Below are positions 10,732-23,066 of a DNA stretch of 60,000 nucleotides, piece after piece; position 1 is the first letter of the stretch; the number at the start of each line of letters is the position of its first letter. This DNA comes from Chrysomallon squamiferum (Eukaryota; Mollusca; Gastropoda; Neomphalida; Peltospiridae). The stretch covers positions 8,452,489-8,512,488 of the forward strand of contig CM022669.1 in NCBI GenBank assembly GCA_012295275.1. The letters are read 5' to 3'. The position numbers and the translations under genes were made by a program. The notes below the pieces were generated by a model. It was not told the origin of the DNA. It did no database searches and was given only the letters and a program-made list of their open reading frames with translations.

Positions 10732-12430
10732 CTATATCTATTAGAATATTGAGTAATATGGTAACTAAAATGTAATATCAAATTATATTCCTGTATTTTA
10801 TGAAAATTATAAAAACCAAAATAAGAAATTATATAAACTACCATATAAAATTATGTAACTAAACATTTATTTATGTATAATATTATGAATTATATACTTA
10901 CAGATGTACCTAAAAGATTTGATTAAAATTAATGATAAAAATTAAGAAATAGAAGTAAACTATTTAAGAAAATAATGATTTATAATAAAAAAATAGTTTA
11001 AAATCTTCTGAATTTTTGCATGCTGGCTGAGTTTGCCTGTAATCAGTATAATTTATGTTTTGTTTTGGCTTTCTAAAATATTTTTAAAATTAAAATTGTT
11101 ATCGTGAATATTACTGTTTGTATTGTGTTATTAACTGTTTTATTATATAATGTAAATAGTAATAATATGACATCTATCTTGAACATTTGTAACAGATGTT
11201 GATTTTTAATGGAGTATAATAAAACACTGAATAAATAAACAAACAAACAAATAAATAAATAAATAAATGAATAAATAAAAAGTAAATTAGTTAATCAATC
11301 AAATCAAATCAAATAAAAAATTTAAATAAAATTAAATTAAATTTTAATTAAATTTTGAAACAGACAGGTAACTGTTATTACATTTTAAAGCACAAAGATA
11401 TGATACAGAAATGAGAACTTTCAGTACATTTATCATTTTTGATTTCCATGCATCAACAACACTGACTGTGTTAAAACAACTGTCTGTGAACAAGTCATTG
11501 TTACTTTTCTTTGTACAAAAACCTGACTGGAAGTAGCTGACATGGTGCATAATGTTTATAATAAAAAACATGAAAATGTTTCCTAATATGTGACTTTGTT
11601 TTTTGTTGCTTTGGTGTTCATAAAAATGTATTAATATTATTATTATTTAAATTTGTTTCTTCTACAATTTCAAACTGTGGAGCTATGGTACTTTGAAAAC
11701 AATTATAAGCTAATCATTCGTCCATCTGTTGATTATGCATGTTTATAAATCTTCTCAAAGCTTAAGCAAATCTTTCTGGGACACAAAATTAGGAACCACG
11801 GTTGTTTACCAAAATGAATGGATCAGTACATTTTAGCACTGATATTTTTATGAATCAGTCACGTATTGAAAAGGTGTTTCACTGCCATTTCTCCATGCAC
11901 TGTCCTTTTCAAGATCTATTTCATCTGCATTTTCTTTCAAACAGTCATTCACTGAGAAAGTATTTCACTGCTACAATTCTGTGGGCTGTTCTAATCATTA
12001 ACAACAAAAAGTATCTTATCTGTACTTTAACCATTCGTTTACTTAAAAATAGAATCTTACTTGTGTTGAACAGGACACCACATACCACTGCCTTTGATAA
12101 AACACTGGTTGGCTTGTGAAATAGCTCAGCATCAGCACTGCCAAGAACTGATCCTGCTCTCTGTCATATGAACTTATACAGCAAATTTAAAAACAGATAA
12201 CTTAAAATGTTTGAAAATGTAAACTGTTTTTGGTTTTAAAAAGGTATGTATGTTTTAATGTTATATGTATTTAACATTTTACATGGATCAGTTTTTAAAA
12301 GAACAGGAAACTTCTGCTTCCTTTATATTTATTTTTGCAGCAAGATGAAATTATTAACATACGAAGAAAAATAATTAAGACAGGTGTCTGATTAATAACA
12401 TATGTGTTGTTGCCATATAATAATAATTAT
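10500..12430. other. Intergenic DNA, AT-rich
   Basis: Contains an (AT)n run at about 10699-10726 and (AAAT)/(AAAC) repeats near 11230-11335. An open frame at 11802-12119 shows no recognisable domain and is not called as a gene. Confidence 0.5.
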
Positions 12431-12432
12431 AT

Positions 12433-13846
12433 ATACTCTCCCAAAAAAGAAACACAGAATGGTTGGTTTCTTAGATAACTATTGTAAACTGACACATATC
12501 AGTGGTACAAACTATGAATATAATGACATTTGGTGATTCAAACGTATAGTTTTAGATACAGTCACCAAAAAGCAGATAACACAAAATAAAGGCTATGATT
12601 GTGTTTATTAGCCAAAACGTCCCCGCATGCAAAACATGTTACCAGTGCATGTTCACATGCGGCACATGAATCTTGAATATGAGGGTTATAAAAATGCAAG
12701 GTTTTCGAATACTTCGACTGAGTGAATCGCAACAAAACAATGCCATCGGCCATTTACAAGCTGGGAATCCTTCTTGGCCATAGCCTGGATGTTCCATGTA
12801 TCCCCAAGCACCATCTTGAGATTGTGGTATCAGTTCCAGCAACACCAAACAACACGTGACCCTCCCAGATCAGGTAGACCATGTGTAACCATCAGGGCCC
12901 AGGACCGCTACATACGGGTACTTCATCTATGGTAAAGAACCACCATGGCAACCTCTACTGCTTCAGCAATACCAGATCTGCGTAGAATATCGGCTCAGAC
13001 AGTGCGCAATCGTTTACGCGAATAGGTATTCAAGCCAGACAGCCTGTAAGAAGAGTGGTTTTGACTCAACAACATCATTGACTACGAGTCTTAGCTCAGT
13101 TATGATGGAGAACTGTCTGGTTTAGTGACAAGGCTCGATTTCTGCTTTGTCGAGCTGAGGAAGATGTCAAGTTTACAGACGTCATGGTGAACATTTTGCT
13201 GCAAACTGCATACAGGAAGCGGACAGATTTGGTGGTGGTAGTGTGATGGTGTGAGCAGCAATCTCATACACTGTCAGGACCAGCCTGGTTCACATCCAAG
13301 GCAACTTAATGGCACAGAGATACCGAGATGAAATTTTGCAGCCATATGTTGCTCCAATTATGAATAATGGTAACGCTGTATTCCAGCACAACAGTGTGAG
13401 ACCACAAACAGTCAGACTCACAACAACGTACCTACACAACAATAACATTCATGTCCTGCCCTGGTTCTTTAAATCTCCAGATTTGAACCCTATAGATTTG
13501 ATAACCCTGAGGCAGCATCAACCACAGCCACAGAATCATGCTCAGTTGGCATTATTACTACAGACAGAGTGTGCCACCATTTCACAAGGTGTAATTCATA
13601 ATGTCATTACTGACATGGGAAGGAGATGTCAGGCAGTTCTGGACTCCCATGGTGGGCACTCAAGGTATTGATATTATACTGTTATAACCTTGAACTTTAA
13701 CCTTTTCAATGTAATACCATCAATATTAATGAATTGCGAAAGTGTGTGTAAAATGTGAACATTCTGCTGCTTTCTGTTGATCCATTTGATGGATATTCCC
13801 AAAGTCAATAAAATCTACTTTTGCGTTTCTTTTTTGTTAGAGTATA
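12433..13846 (+). mobile_element. Degenerate Tc1/mariner-type DNA transposon
   Basis: The left end (about 12433-12455) and the complement of the right end (about 13824-13846) share TATACTCT, then AAAAAAGAAAC after a variable 4-5 nt, so they are terminal inverted repeats. The flanks are TA-rich, consistent with the TA target duplication of Tc1/mariner elements. The length of about 1.41 kb fits an intact-sized family member. The interior holds a transposase gene broken by stops and frameshifts (separate entry). The exact ends are uncertain by a few bases because the flank is an alternating TA run. Confidence 0.85.
12730..13673 (+). pseudogene. Broken Tc1-family transposase
   Basis: Similarity to Tc1 transposases can be followed across several frames. 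A helix-turn-helix-like N-terminal part lies near 12740-12880, an RISAQTVRNRLRE-like segment near 12977-13020, WFSDKARF near 13116-13139 and the C-terminal half in the open frame 13309-13671. The frame of WFSDKARF differs from that of the C-terminal half, and stops lie between them. The first catalytic aspartate survives (FSD). The usual QHDNA is QHNSV, so the second aspartate is lost. The usual final NPIE is NPID, a changed third residue. The C-terminal segment still keeps AQRYRDEILQP, SPDLNP and GGHSRY. The element cannot encode an active enzyme. Confidence 0.85.
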
Positions 13847-14291
13847 TAGTGTAATACAGTGACTCAAGTTATGTAGTAAATTTGTATCAGTTGACTAAAT
13901 AAAGGTAGACAATTAACTTTAATTTCAAAATCATTTTTGTAGTTATTCCCCTTGAATAGAAGTCTCGCTGTAATGTAGGTTTTTAAAAAAATAATAATAA
14001 TAATTAAATTATTTATGTTTTTAACAAGAGTTTTACAACTGCACATTATTTTCAAAGTATTAAAAATATCTGAGAACATTTAATAGCAACAAATAGTAGG
14101 TTTTTTTTTTTTTTTAATTTTCACTTTTTAACTTTAATTTTTTTTTTTAATTTTTGGAGGGTAGATTTTGAGGTCGTGTGTTTTACATGTAACTGCACTG
14201 CTTTAAAGCAGCAGATCATAAGTAACCGGATAGTGTATGACAGAAAAAAATATTTATTATTTGTTTTAAAAATATTTCTAAATTTTATTTA

Positions 14292-14292
<1 letters not shown>

Positions 14293-14330
<38 letters not shown>
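14293..14330. repeat. Poly(A) tract of about 38 nt
   Basis: An uninterrupted A run ending in GAAGAATTC. The apparent lysine-rich protein across it is spurious. Confidence 0.9.
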
Positions 14331-14332
<2 letters not shown>

Positions 14333-15029
14333 AGAATTCTTTTATTCCATTATGGCTGTGGACTCTACAGACGAAACTAAAATTTAGAGACCTTTATTAA
14401 AAACAATAAAATTACTAACTTCGTTTCAGTAGAACTTTTCCAGCAGGCATTGTTCAGTTTACTTACAGGCCTCTCTGTGTAACTGTTTTGTTTTTTGTTT
14501 TTATTTTTAACAGTTACTGTTGGTAAGCATTGTGTTGATATTAAGTAATTGTAGACAGTCAGTAAATATTTTTAAAGACAAAACTTGAAAATCATAGAAA
14601 AAATAATTTATGTAAATAAGCAGCAAAAATAACATTTAAAATATACAACAACAACAAAAACAACAATATATGCCCAAACATAACAGGATTTATATTAATT
14701 TCAACAAACAACAACAAAAGTCTCACCAAAATTAATATGATAATGATGAATGGTGTTGATGATAATGAAGTTAATGATGTTGGTAATAATGATACTGAAG
14801 ATGCTGATGATGGTAATGATTATAATGGTGATGACTATGAGATAAATAAGGACAAGTAAAAAATAACAGATATGTAGGACAGTTCTGTGAGATGCCGTAA
14901 AGCTGAAGGAGGTAGATAAATAATAGATGTTGTAATATTTCTTTATTGATGTTACACACGAACAGGTGAGATATCACTGTTATGTCATCACCTGATACAG
15001 GTAAACAACACACATTTTCATATTACAGA

Positions 15030-15482
15030 GACACAAAATATTTATATATATACATACACACAGACACTCATACATATTCGTACATATACGTTTGTAAACA
15101 ACACTTTCATTGTTAGGCTATTCCATAGACTTGTATATCACAAGTATGTTTACCTATAGAAGCACATAAATATTTATACATATACGTACATACACACAAA
15201 CACTCATAAATATTTATACATATACATACATACATACACACATACACACACAAAAATACAACAAACACATATGCTCTAATATACTAGTAATCATTTATAC
15301 TTCAATACTTCTCCACACAAGCATAAAGAGATATTTATGCAAACTTTCACACATATTTATATATACACACATGTACACATAAACCTACAGGCTTTAACAA
15401 TCATATTCACTGTGATACTATACCATGCACATACAGACATTTAAACAAACTCTCACACACACACACACACACACACACACAG
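15030..15482. repeat. Degenerate (CA)n / CATACA repeat region
   Basis: Imperfect ACATACA units interspersed with a recurring ATAAATATTTATACATATACG-like phrase (around 15165-15190 and 15200-15225), ending in a clean (CA)n at about 15452-15480. Confidence 0.75.
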
Positions 15483-15749
15483 GCAGACATACAAAACAGT
15501 CAACACAAATTAATCGGGCTGTGAATCAGTCAGTATGTGATGTTGATGATGTCTGATTTCATAATATGCTCCCAGAAGAACTATTTTCTGAACAATTACT
15601 TTTTTTTTAACATTTTTCATCACTTCTCCATTAGGTATGACACTGACAATCACATACAGGTTAAAGAGTGCTGTTTGGAATGGCTCTAAATAAATAAACA
15701 AAATAAATGAATATATATATTCATTTATTTTGTTTATGTATTTTTGTAT

Positions 15750-15750
<1 letters not shown>

Positions 15751-15819
<69 letters not shown>
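15751..15819. repeat. Compound (AT)n / (GATA)n microsatellite
   Basis: About 15 AT units to 15780, then about 10 GATA units. Confidence 0.95.
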
Positions 15820-16475
15820 TATAGATATAACTGTGTATGTATGTGTGTGTAATTTAAATAATACTAATGCAGAAAAACAAAACAAATCGCTCACAAAAAA
15901 AAAAAAAATAAAAAAAATTTATATAAAAATTAATATTAATAAAATGAATATAGTTTAAATTTTATTAAATTTAAAAAAAAAAAAAACCAAAAACAATATT
16001 AACAACATCAAAATTAAACAAGAAAACAAATATTTATATAAAACAAAATAAACGTTAAAATTAAGAATGGAAAAATAATAATAGAAACTTAAATAGCTAG
16101 CTAGATAGATAGGTAAACAAATAAATAAATAAATAAATAAAAATATCTCTGACTTAACAAAACATGTTGATGATAGAATGAAATGAAAATCTGACAAAAC
16201 ACTCTCTAGGGTGTGTAATAAAAACTAATACTGAACAGGTCTGAAAACAGCCAGTAAATGACAAACCAAAAAGAGAAACCCTTTGTGGAATGACAGAACA
16301 TAAGATATGAATATTTAATGTGTGTCAGACTTGGTTAAACATTTTTTCATTTTAACATAAAGTGTTTCGAAATTTCAGTTCTTGGTGGGGGTTTTTGAGT
16401 AACAGATTACAACAGTCACATGATTGTCAGGTGACTAAATACATTAACCCCAACCTCAGAATCAACAGTGTAAAA

Positions 16476-16498
16476 ATCTTACCACCTGGTGGTAAGAT
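16476..16498. promoter_or_regulatory. Perfect 23-bp palindrome with an E-box-like centre
   Basis: The arm ATCTTACCACC and its exact complement GGTGGTAAGAT flank a single T. The centre contains CACCTG, an E-box core. A site this symmetrical could bind a dimeric factor or be the relic of a terminal repeat. No gene lies next to it, so a regulatory role is inference only. Confidence 0.4.
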
Positions 16499-16569
16499 CT
16501 GGGGTAAAAAATTTATTCTAGCTTTTGATCAGAAATGACTGGACTAACATTCTTACACAGTAACTCTCT

Positions 16570-16657
16570 CTTCTCTCAAATTTACTACCATATTAATATT
16601 TTAAAAATAAAAAAATTATAAAAGAAAAAATAATAATGAAAATAAATAAACAAAAAT

Positions 16658-16692
<35 letters not shown>

Positions 16693-17235
16693 GATAAAAA
16701 AATAAATAAATAAAAAAATAAAAAAGATGTAGAATCTCTACAGACGTTTTTCTTTCTAACATGAATGTAGGTCTAACAAGGGATGTGTATTTTCTCTACC
16801 AGTTGTCTTTTCTTTAATTTACTAACATACTAACATCATTATTGAAATCAATGGAAGGTGTAAGACAAACTACACTTTCTCTTTTCTTGTTTACTAAAAT
16901 AATAACATTAAATGTACATTCTCTTCTGTCTAAAAAATGATATGATTAGATAAGTAAAAAAAAGTTGTAAGACATCTGCACTCTCTTTTCCCTAATCTAC
17001 TAACATACTAACATTAATTGAAAAACATTGACCAGTGAGGCATATTATTTCTAAACACTCTTTTAAAGGATTAACTCACTAACATTATTACAGAACTAAC
17101 AAAAAAAATGCAGACATCTACAGACTCTCTTGTCTCCAACTCACTAACTCACTAACACTGATACAAAACTAACTGCGAGCCGTATCCCCTCTGTTCTCTC
17201 TAATTTACTAACACACTAACATTATTACTGAACTA
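16570..17235. repeat. Degenerate tandem repeat with a TTTACTAACATACTAACATT core
   Basis: Related cores lie near 16580, 16818, 16890, 16996, 17076, 17138 and 17206. Each is preceded by CTCTCTT or CTCTTTT and followed by ATTAnTGAAnTAAC. Spacing is about 60-110 nt with one longer gap that contains TAA and AAAT repeats. It appears to be an old satellite of about seven surviving units. Confidence 0.6.
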
Positions 17236-17239
17236 ACTA

Positions 17240-17815
17240 GGAAAAGATTTATCTCTGTTGATTTACAAATTTACTAGAGTGTGAGACCCATGGCATACAT
17301 GCTTGAACATTTAGTGAAAACAGTTCAATATACTGACTAGGTCAGACAGGTTAATGACTGAGCTACACAGACTGGGTCACATTGTCTCCCATTGACAGAG
17401 TATATTCAGTTTTTTGTCAGTGAAATAATAATGATTTATTAATAAAACGAATATAACACAAGTATTGAAAAATAAAATAAAAGAGCAATAAAATGAAAGA
17501 TGAAAAATAAGATGAAACAGTAAAAATAAAATAAAAATAAAAATAAAATAAAACAGTACAAATAAATTGAAAAGTTAAAAACTAAAACAGTAAAAAATAA
17601 ATGAAAAGAAAAAATTAATAATGGGACAAAAATATAATGAAAAATAAAAAGTTAATAGATAATGAAATTGCAATAACCATAAAATAAAAAAGAGGTAATG
17701 TTTCTTAAGGTGAAATAAAATAACAAATAAAACTAATATTAAAGAAAAATCAAAAATCAAATTAAAGGCCTAATACTAGTGATTAAATAAACTGAATGAA
17801 TAAACAGTACATGTA
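17240..17815. other. Intergenic DNA, A-rich
   Basis: Mostly degenerate AAAATA repeats (17460-17760). No gene is seen. Confidence 0.5.
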
Positions 17816-17819
17816 GTGG

Positions 17820-17820
17820 C

Positions 17821-17852
<32 letters not shown>

Positions 17853-18270
17853 CAGCAGTAGTAGCAATTGATGTAGTAGTAATAATAAAAGTAGTATTAG
17901 GTAATAAATAGTTGTTTTAGTTCTTAGCAGTAGGAGTAGTAGCCATTACAGTTGAAGTAGTAGTAGTAATAATAATAGCTGTAGTTGTAGTTGTTGGTGT
18001 TGTGGTAGAAGTAGCAGTAGTAGCAGCAGTATGGTTGAAGTAGTAGAATTATAATAGAAGTATTTTTAGTAAAAGCAGTAGTAGTAGTAGTCATAATAGT
18101 AGTACTAACAGTTATGATAGTAGTAGTGGTAGTGGCAGTTGTAGTAGTAGTAATAGTAAAAGTGTTAGTACTAGTAGTGTTTACTGAAGCAGTACTAGTC
18201 ACAGTAAGTAAAAACAGAAGCAGTAGTAGCAGTGGAAGTAGAAGTGGTGGAAGTAGTTCACATTTGCTCA
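17820..18270. repeat. Degenerate (GTA)n repeat
   Basis: Interrupted GTA/GCA/ATA units over about 450 nt. The minus-strand threonine/tyrosine-rich open frame across it is a repeat translation. Confidence 0.85.
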
Positions 18271-18274
18271 GCGA

Positions 18275-19519
18275 CAGTAAGTAAACATGAAACATGAAAT
18301 AATCACTGACACAAAAAGTCAGAAAGTTGCTTTAATTTCAGCTTGTAACAAAAACGTCTATGTTCTTTGTTTAACCCTCAGTGAGAAAAATTAAGTCACA
18401 TGACTGTGAGTTTTTTTGTGATTTACTCAAACCTGTTTGTGTTTCACTGGAGCTCAAAGCCATATCTCATCAGCTCTATCAGAATGTTTGAGGATGAAAT
18501 GAGATTTTTTTTTCTTCTTTTTTTTAACTGAATATGAAATCAATAAGTTTCCAATTTTGATGACAATTAATTTTGAAAACTGGACAAGATGTCTGAGTTA
18601 TGAGAGTTTTGTTAAACAAATATATCTGTAATGTAAACATTTGTTACATTTTTTAAAAATTTTAATCAATTATAAACATTAGGAGGTTGAGATGTTGGTA
18701 TATTTATTTAAATCTCAAAACAGAAAAAAACATTTTAAAGTAAAAATAGATAAATATAAAATTAACATATTCACCAGTAAACAGAATATCTTTTGTTTGA
18801 TAACAAAGAATAAATATTATTTAAAAAATAATAACAATTATTATACTCATTAAACCCCCCTTTTTTTTTTTTTTTTTTTTAAATCTGATATTAAAGAGAA
18901 AAAAAAAAAAAAAAAAAAAAACAAACAAAGATTCTGCCAGAAAAACAATAACTTATTCTTTTTGGATGACAGCAAATACTATTTTTTTTCCTTCATCTTC
19001 CTGCAGTTAGGAAACAACACAATGTTTTTATACCAGCAATAGGAGTCTTGTTAGAATGGGAAATAGGCCAGTGTGAACAGAGAGAAGGATTGATCTTGTT
19101 GCTAACAAGCAACAGTTTTCTACCTGTCCTTGAAAGTATTACATTGAAAAGGTCTTTAGTCTTTAGTCTTTAGTTTTGTGATAAATAAAAACTAAATCTT
19201 TTTATTCTGCTGCTAAAAAAAAAAAAAACATATAAATAAATAAAGAGTATTTAAAGCTGAACGTGAAAGCTATAACAGTAACCATACAATAACTTGTTTT
19301 GTTGTCTAGATATGATGTCAATAGGTTAGCTGAACAATGCAAACATACTCAGAGAAACATACACACACACACACATCAGAGAGAAAAAAAGAAAGAGAAA
19401 CATTAATAAATAAATAAAAATCTAACAAAACAATAAAAATGTTCAAAATCGTGTGATATTACCGCGGGTAAATTATCACATTAAAAAAATCTCCTAATAC
19501 AAAATTCAGCTGTCCTTTT

Positions 19520-19560
<41 letters not shown>
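18275..19560. other. Intergenic DNA with A and T tracts
   Basis: Contains poly(T)/poly(A) at about 18862-18921, three copies of GTCTTTA at 19152-19178, a dyad-symmetric site at 19452-19480 and a T tract at about 19522-19560 ending in CCCCC. No gene is seen. Confidence 0.5.
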
Positions 19561-19561
19561 C

Positions 19562-19960
19562 CCCCAATACCATTCTGGAGCAACAAACAATGGACACTGA
19601 ATTAACAAGTTATGATTGATACGCATGCACTATTCCCAGGACACATATCCTCATCAAAGTATTATTTCCCTTCAATATTCGGATTGATTCTCCACACGGT
19701 AACCGAGCAGAACACTTCGTGTTTGTTTAGTAGTACTGTCACAACGACAGAGTGATCTGCCCCAACCTGACAGTACTAAAAGCAGGACTTGCCAGCAGTA
19801 AAAACACGGCACTGCTGAATAACGGACAGCCTGAAGCAATACTAAAATGCAGTTAATGCTAATTGTAAATTATGCAGATGAACTCTGAGAGCTAACGTCC
19901 TCATCATTTAGCAGATGTGAGGTTCTGAATTCTTCAACCAGAACATCTGGAAATTTGTAA
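19562..19960. other. Higher-complexity island, possible regulatory DNA
   Basis: About 400 nt of mixed sequence without microsatellites, less AT-rich than its surroundings. It includes a GTTTGTTTAG segment that resembles a forkhead site. There is no protein-like open frame. Conservation cannot be judged from one sequence. Confidence 0.3.
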
Positions 19961-19964
19961 GTTT

Positions 19965-21005
19965 ATTTTAATTATTCTCTTTGTGGTTTGTTTTATTTTG
20001 TGTTTTATTTTATTTATTTTTTTTGACAAAATGAAATGTGTAATTTTAAAATTCAAATGAGTAAATAGGATAAAAAAAAAAAAAAAAAATAAAAATAAAA
20101 ATAAAAATAAAAAAAATGGATATAAACAAGTAAATAAACAAACAAACAAATAAATAAAATAAAACTTATTGAGGAAAAGATTTATGTTGAATAATAGTTT
20201 TTCAACTTTTAAAAATGGATATCACGAATATTTAAAGTATGGTTTAGTCATTCGGTTTCTAATTTTTAAAAATAAATATTAATTTAACATTTTAATAATT
20301 AAATAAATACAGTTAGTATGTAAGAAAATAAATAAAAGTCATCACAGAAATTATTTAAATAAAACAATTTTTTTTTTTTTAAATTTAAATATTTATAAAA
20401 GATTAAAAAAATAAATAAAAAAAAAAAAAAAAAAATTTTAAAATCTCGTTCAACTTTTTAAATAGTTAATCTCATTGTTTTTTTCTTTATTTTTTTATTT
20501 TATTTAAAAGGTCAGACCTGATTTTTTTTTTTTTTTTTTTCCATTTCTTTTTGGATTTAACCTAATACTTGACAAACCTTACAATATCAAAGATCTTTTG
20601 ATCTGTTTGTTTTAGGCAGAAATACAATTTTTTGTTCTTCTTTTTGATATTTTGTTTATTTTTATTAAGATTAATTCGTTCAGCAACTCTCTCTCTCTAT
20701 GAGGCAAGCAAGTATTTTCATAAGATATATATATATTTCTTTTTTTGATCACATGACAACCCATTCTCAAATATATTTTTTTTCTGTGTAAACAACTGCA
20801 AAGTTTGTCTGTGAATCTGTCATGTTTATCTAATATTGATGTTATAGGAAGACAAAAGTCAAATAAATTTAAAGTTTTTGTTTAACAAGATAAAAATGTG
20901 TATTGATTTCAGCCAGTTTAAACAAGTGTATTGCTTTAGAACAAACAGAGCAGGTTGAGATACGACAGAACACAAATCTTCTACAGATTCTTGATTTTAT
21001 CTTGA
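19965..21005. other. Intergenic DNA, very AT-rich
   Basis: A and T tracts and AAATA-type repeats, with an (AT)n run near 20724-20736. No gene is seen. Confidence 0.5.
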
Positions 21006-21009
21006 ACAC

Positions 21010-21345
21010 AGTCTGTGCACAGCTCAGTGGTTAGAGCACAGGACTGAAGTATGGGAGGTACTAGGATCAATACTGTTCTGTGCACCTTCTGGAATATTTC
21101 CATTATTGCACAGTATTACATAGCTGATTATCAAAAAAACATATTTTGTACTTATGAGTAGTAGGTGCTTGTAAAAGATTCCTTGTTGCTAATTCCAGAA
21201 AAGAGTTGCCCACTCTGTGGTAATTTTTCTTCCTCTGTTTTTTTCCCTTGATTATAAATAGTGATGCTGTAATGATTAAAAATATGTGGAGTGCTTCATT
21301 ATACAAAACATTGTTCTGTGTCATTTTATCTTGAATATTCCCGAT
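21010..21345 (+). mobile_element. tRNA-derived SINE, nearly full length, mollusc-type body
   Basis: The head matches a tRNA D arm at 21021-21038 (AGCTCAGTGGTTAGAGCA, the A box). A weak B box lies near 21062-21073. The body at 21175-21250 carries TAAAAGATTCCTTGTTGCTA and then GAAAAGAGTTGCCC. The far end (about 21300-21345) reads GTGGAGTGCTTCATTATACA and then AAAACATT. I recall closely similar body and tail phrases from SINEs widespread in gastropod and bivalve genomes. A direct TCTGTGCAC repeat flanks the tRNA part (21012-21020 and 21077-21085). The copy is diverged and has no intact promoter B box. Confidence 0.7.
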
Positions 21346-21512
21346 TTTTAACAAAATTTTGTTTCGAGATCTTAGAAATTAACTGTTGTTAAATTTTGTT
21401 AATTATGTTTGTCTTTTTTTTTTTTTTATTGTTCTAAAAAAAAATAAACAAATCGTTCATCCAGAATATAAATAAATAAAGATATGTAAATAAATAAATA
21501 AATAAATAAATA

Positions 21513-21545
21513 AACGAAACGAAACGAAACGAAACGAAACGAAAG
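21513..21545. repeat. (CGAAA)n pentanucleotide repeat
   Basis: About six ACGAA-type units directly after an (AAAT)n array and before GAAA units. Confidence 0.9.
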
Positions 21546-22298
21546 AAAGAAATAAAGAAACGATAAAAGAAAAAAATATTTAAAAAAAAAACAACTGAGA
21601 ATGATGTATAACCAGAAGTTATAAAAGAAAGAAGGAAAGAAATAAAAGGAAAAAAAGAAAAAAAAAAAGAAGGACAGGAAGATAAAAATTGAGAATGATG
21701 TATAACGAAATGTTTTAAAAGACTTTTTTTCTTTTTTCTGACACCTGAAAGGAACTATCTTTAAAACCGAAAAATAAAAACGTAAAAAAAATGTTTTCAA
21801 AATAAATCAGAAGTGATTGTTAAGCTCTGACATCACTGGTATCTGAACGAGGCTAATATGATCTGTTTCTAGTGGGCAACAAAGACGCCATATTGTTTCT
21901 GACACTATCTCTGTGAGCAGATGTTGAAGTCAGGAAACTGCAAAACAACAAATGTTTACACAACACAAAACATATTTAAAACACAACTAGATTATACATG
22001 TCACAATTCAAACACAGATATTTTTTTTTCTTCTTCTTTTTCATTATTATTTTTTAAAAACGTTTTTTTCTTCTTTTTTTTTTTTGGTTATTGTAACTTC
22101 AATTTTTATTTTTATTATTTTTTGTAATTTGTTTTTATTATCTTGTTTTTATTGCAGTGTATTTAATTTTAAGATTTTTTTTGTGTAGAAAAAAACCACG
22201 ATTCATTCAGTAAAATCTTTTTTAATGTATTAGTTTCCTCATTGTAACTTTTTTTTTTTTTTCTAAAATAAAACTACTTAACAAGAGATAATAACTGT

Positions 22299-22445
22299 AG
22301 TAGTAGTAGTAGTAGTAGTAGTAAGAGCAGAAGCACTATCAGCAATGGTATAATAGAAGTATAAAAACAGAAATGTAGCACCAGTAATGGTAACAGCAGT
22401 AGTCGTAGAGGTCGTAGTAGGAGTAGCAGAAATAGTAGCAGCCAT
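22299..22445. repeat. Degenerate (GTA)n repeat
   Basis: Clean GTA units to about 22322, then interrupted units to about 22445. Confidence 0.85.
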
Positions 22446-22956
22446 AAAAACCAAAAAAAAATAAAAAATTTAAAAATAAAAATAAAATTACAGGAAATTT
22501 GTAAAGAAATGAAAACAGAAATAAATATAATTTCACCAAACCAAGTTTTTTCAAGAAGGGTTAATTGGCCTATAAATTAAAATACATCATTAAGGAGGAG
22601 GTGTTTTTTTTTTTTTTTTTTTTTTTTTATTATTACACAGTGAAGTTTACAGCAAACTGAAAAATAATTCTGGTAAAATATGAGCGCTGTCAGGTCGCAA
22701 AATATTCCAGTCATTTCCGCAGCTTTAAAAAGTAACGTACTACACGCGGGTTCTTAGCAGTCAACCAGGGCTGTTCTGCATGGGAGCCGACTCGCAAATA
22801 CTCGTATAATTAACTGCTTCATCTATCACGATGAATTATGAACTGAATTTAGAATGATATTAGCACAGTAAACCGTGCCAGAGAGTAAGAGAAGGATATC
22901 TTGAAAAAGATGAATTATGAACGACATTTAGGGTAATAAATGACATGAGAATTTTA

Positions 22957-22980
22957 AAGAGAGAGAAAGAGAGAGGGAGG

Positions 22981-23052
<72 letters not shown>

Positions 23053-23066
23053 AGAGAGAGAGAGAG
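22957..23066. repeat. (GA)n microsatellite
   Basis: A purine array with GGGA and AAAA interruptions. Open frames across it are spurious. Confidence 0.93.

Larger units (their letters stand above)
13850..16470. other. Intergenic DNA with many short tandem repeats
   Basis: Contains poly(T) near 14101-14115, poly(A) at 14293-14330, a degenerate GATAAT/GATGAT region near 14735-14840, CATACA-type repeats at 15030-15480 and AT/GATA arrays near 15751-15819. No gene is seen. Confidence 0.55.
21350..22825. other. Intergenic DNA with purine and pyrimidine tracts
   Basis: Contains (AAAT)n near 21487-21512, the pentanucleotide array at 21513-21545, poly(T)-rich stretches at 22021-22085 and 22245-22262, a degenerate (GTA)n array at 22299-22445 and poly(T) at 22602-22628. 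A more complex patch lies at 22675-22825. No gene is seen. Confidence 0.5.

Noticed and set aside
11802-12119. 105-codon open frame
   Set aside because: It has no recognisable domain and no splice context. Its length is plausible by chance.
15030-15482. CRISPR-like alternation of repeated phrases
   Set aside because: The genome is eukaryotic and the repeats are degenerate CA/CATA microsatellites without constant repeat and spacer lengths.
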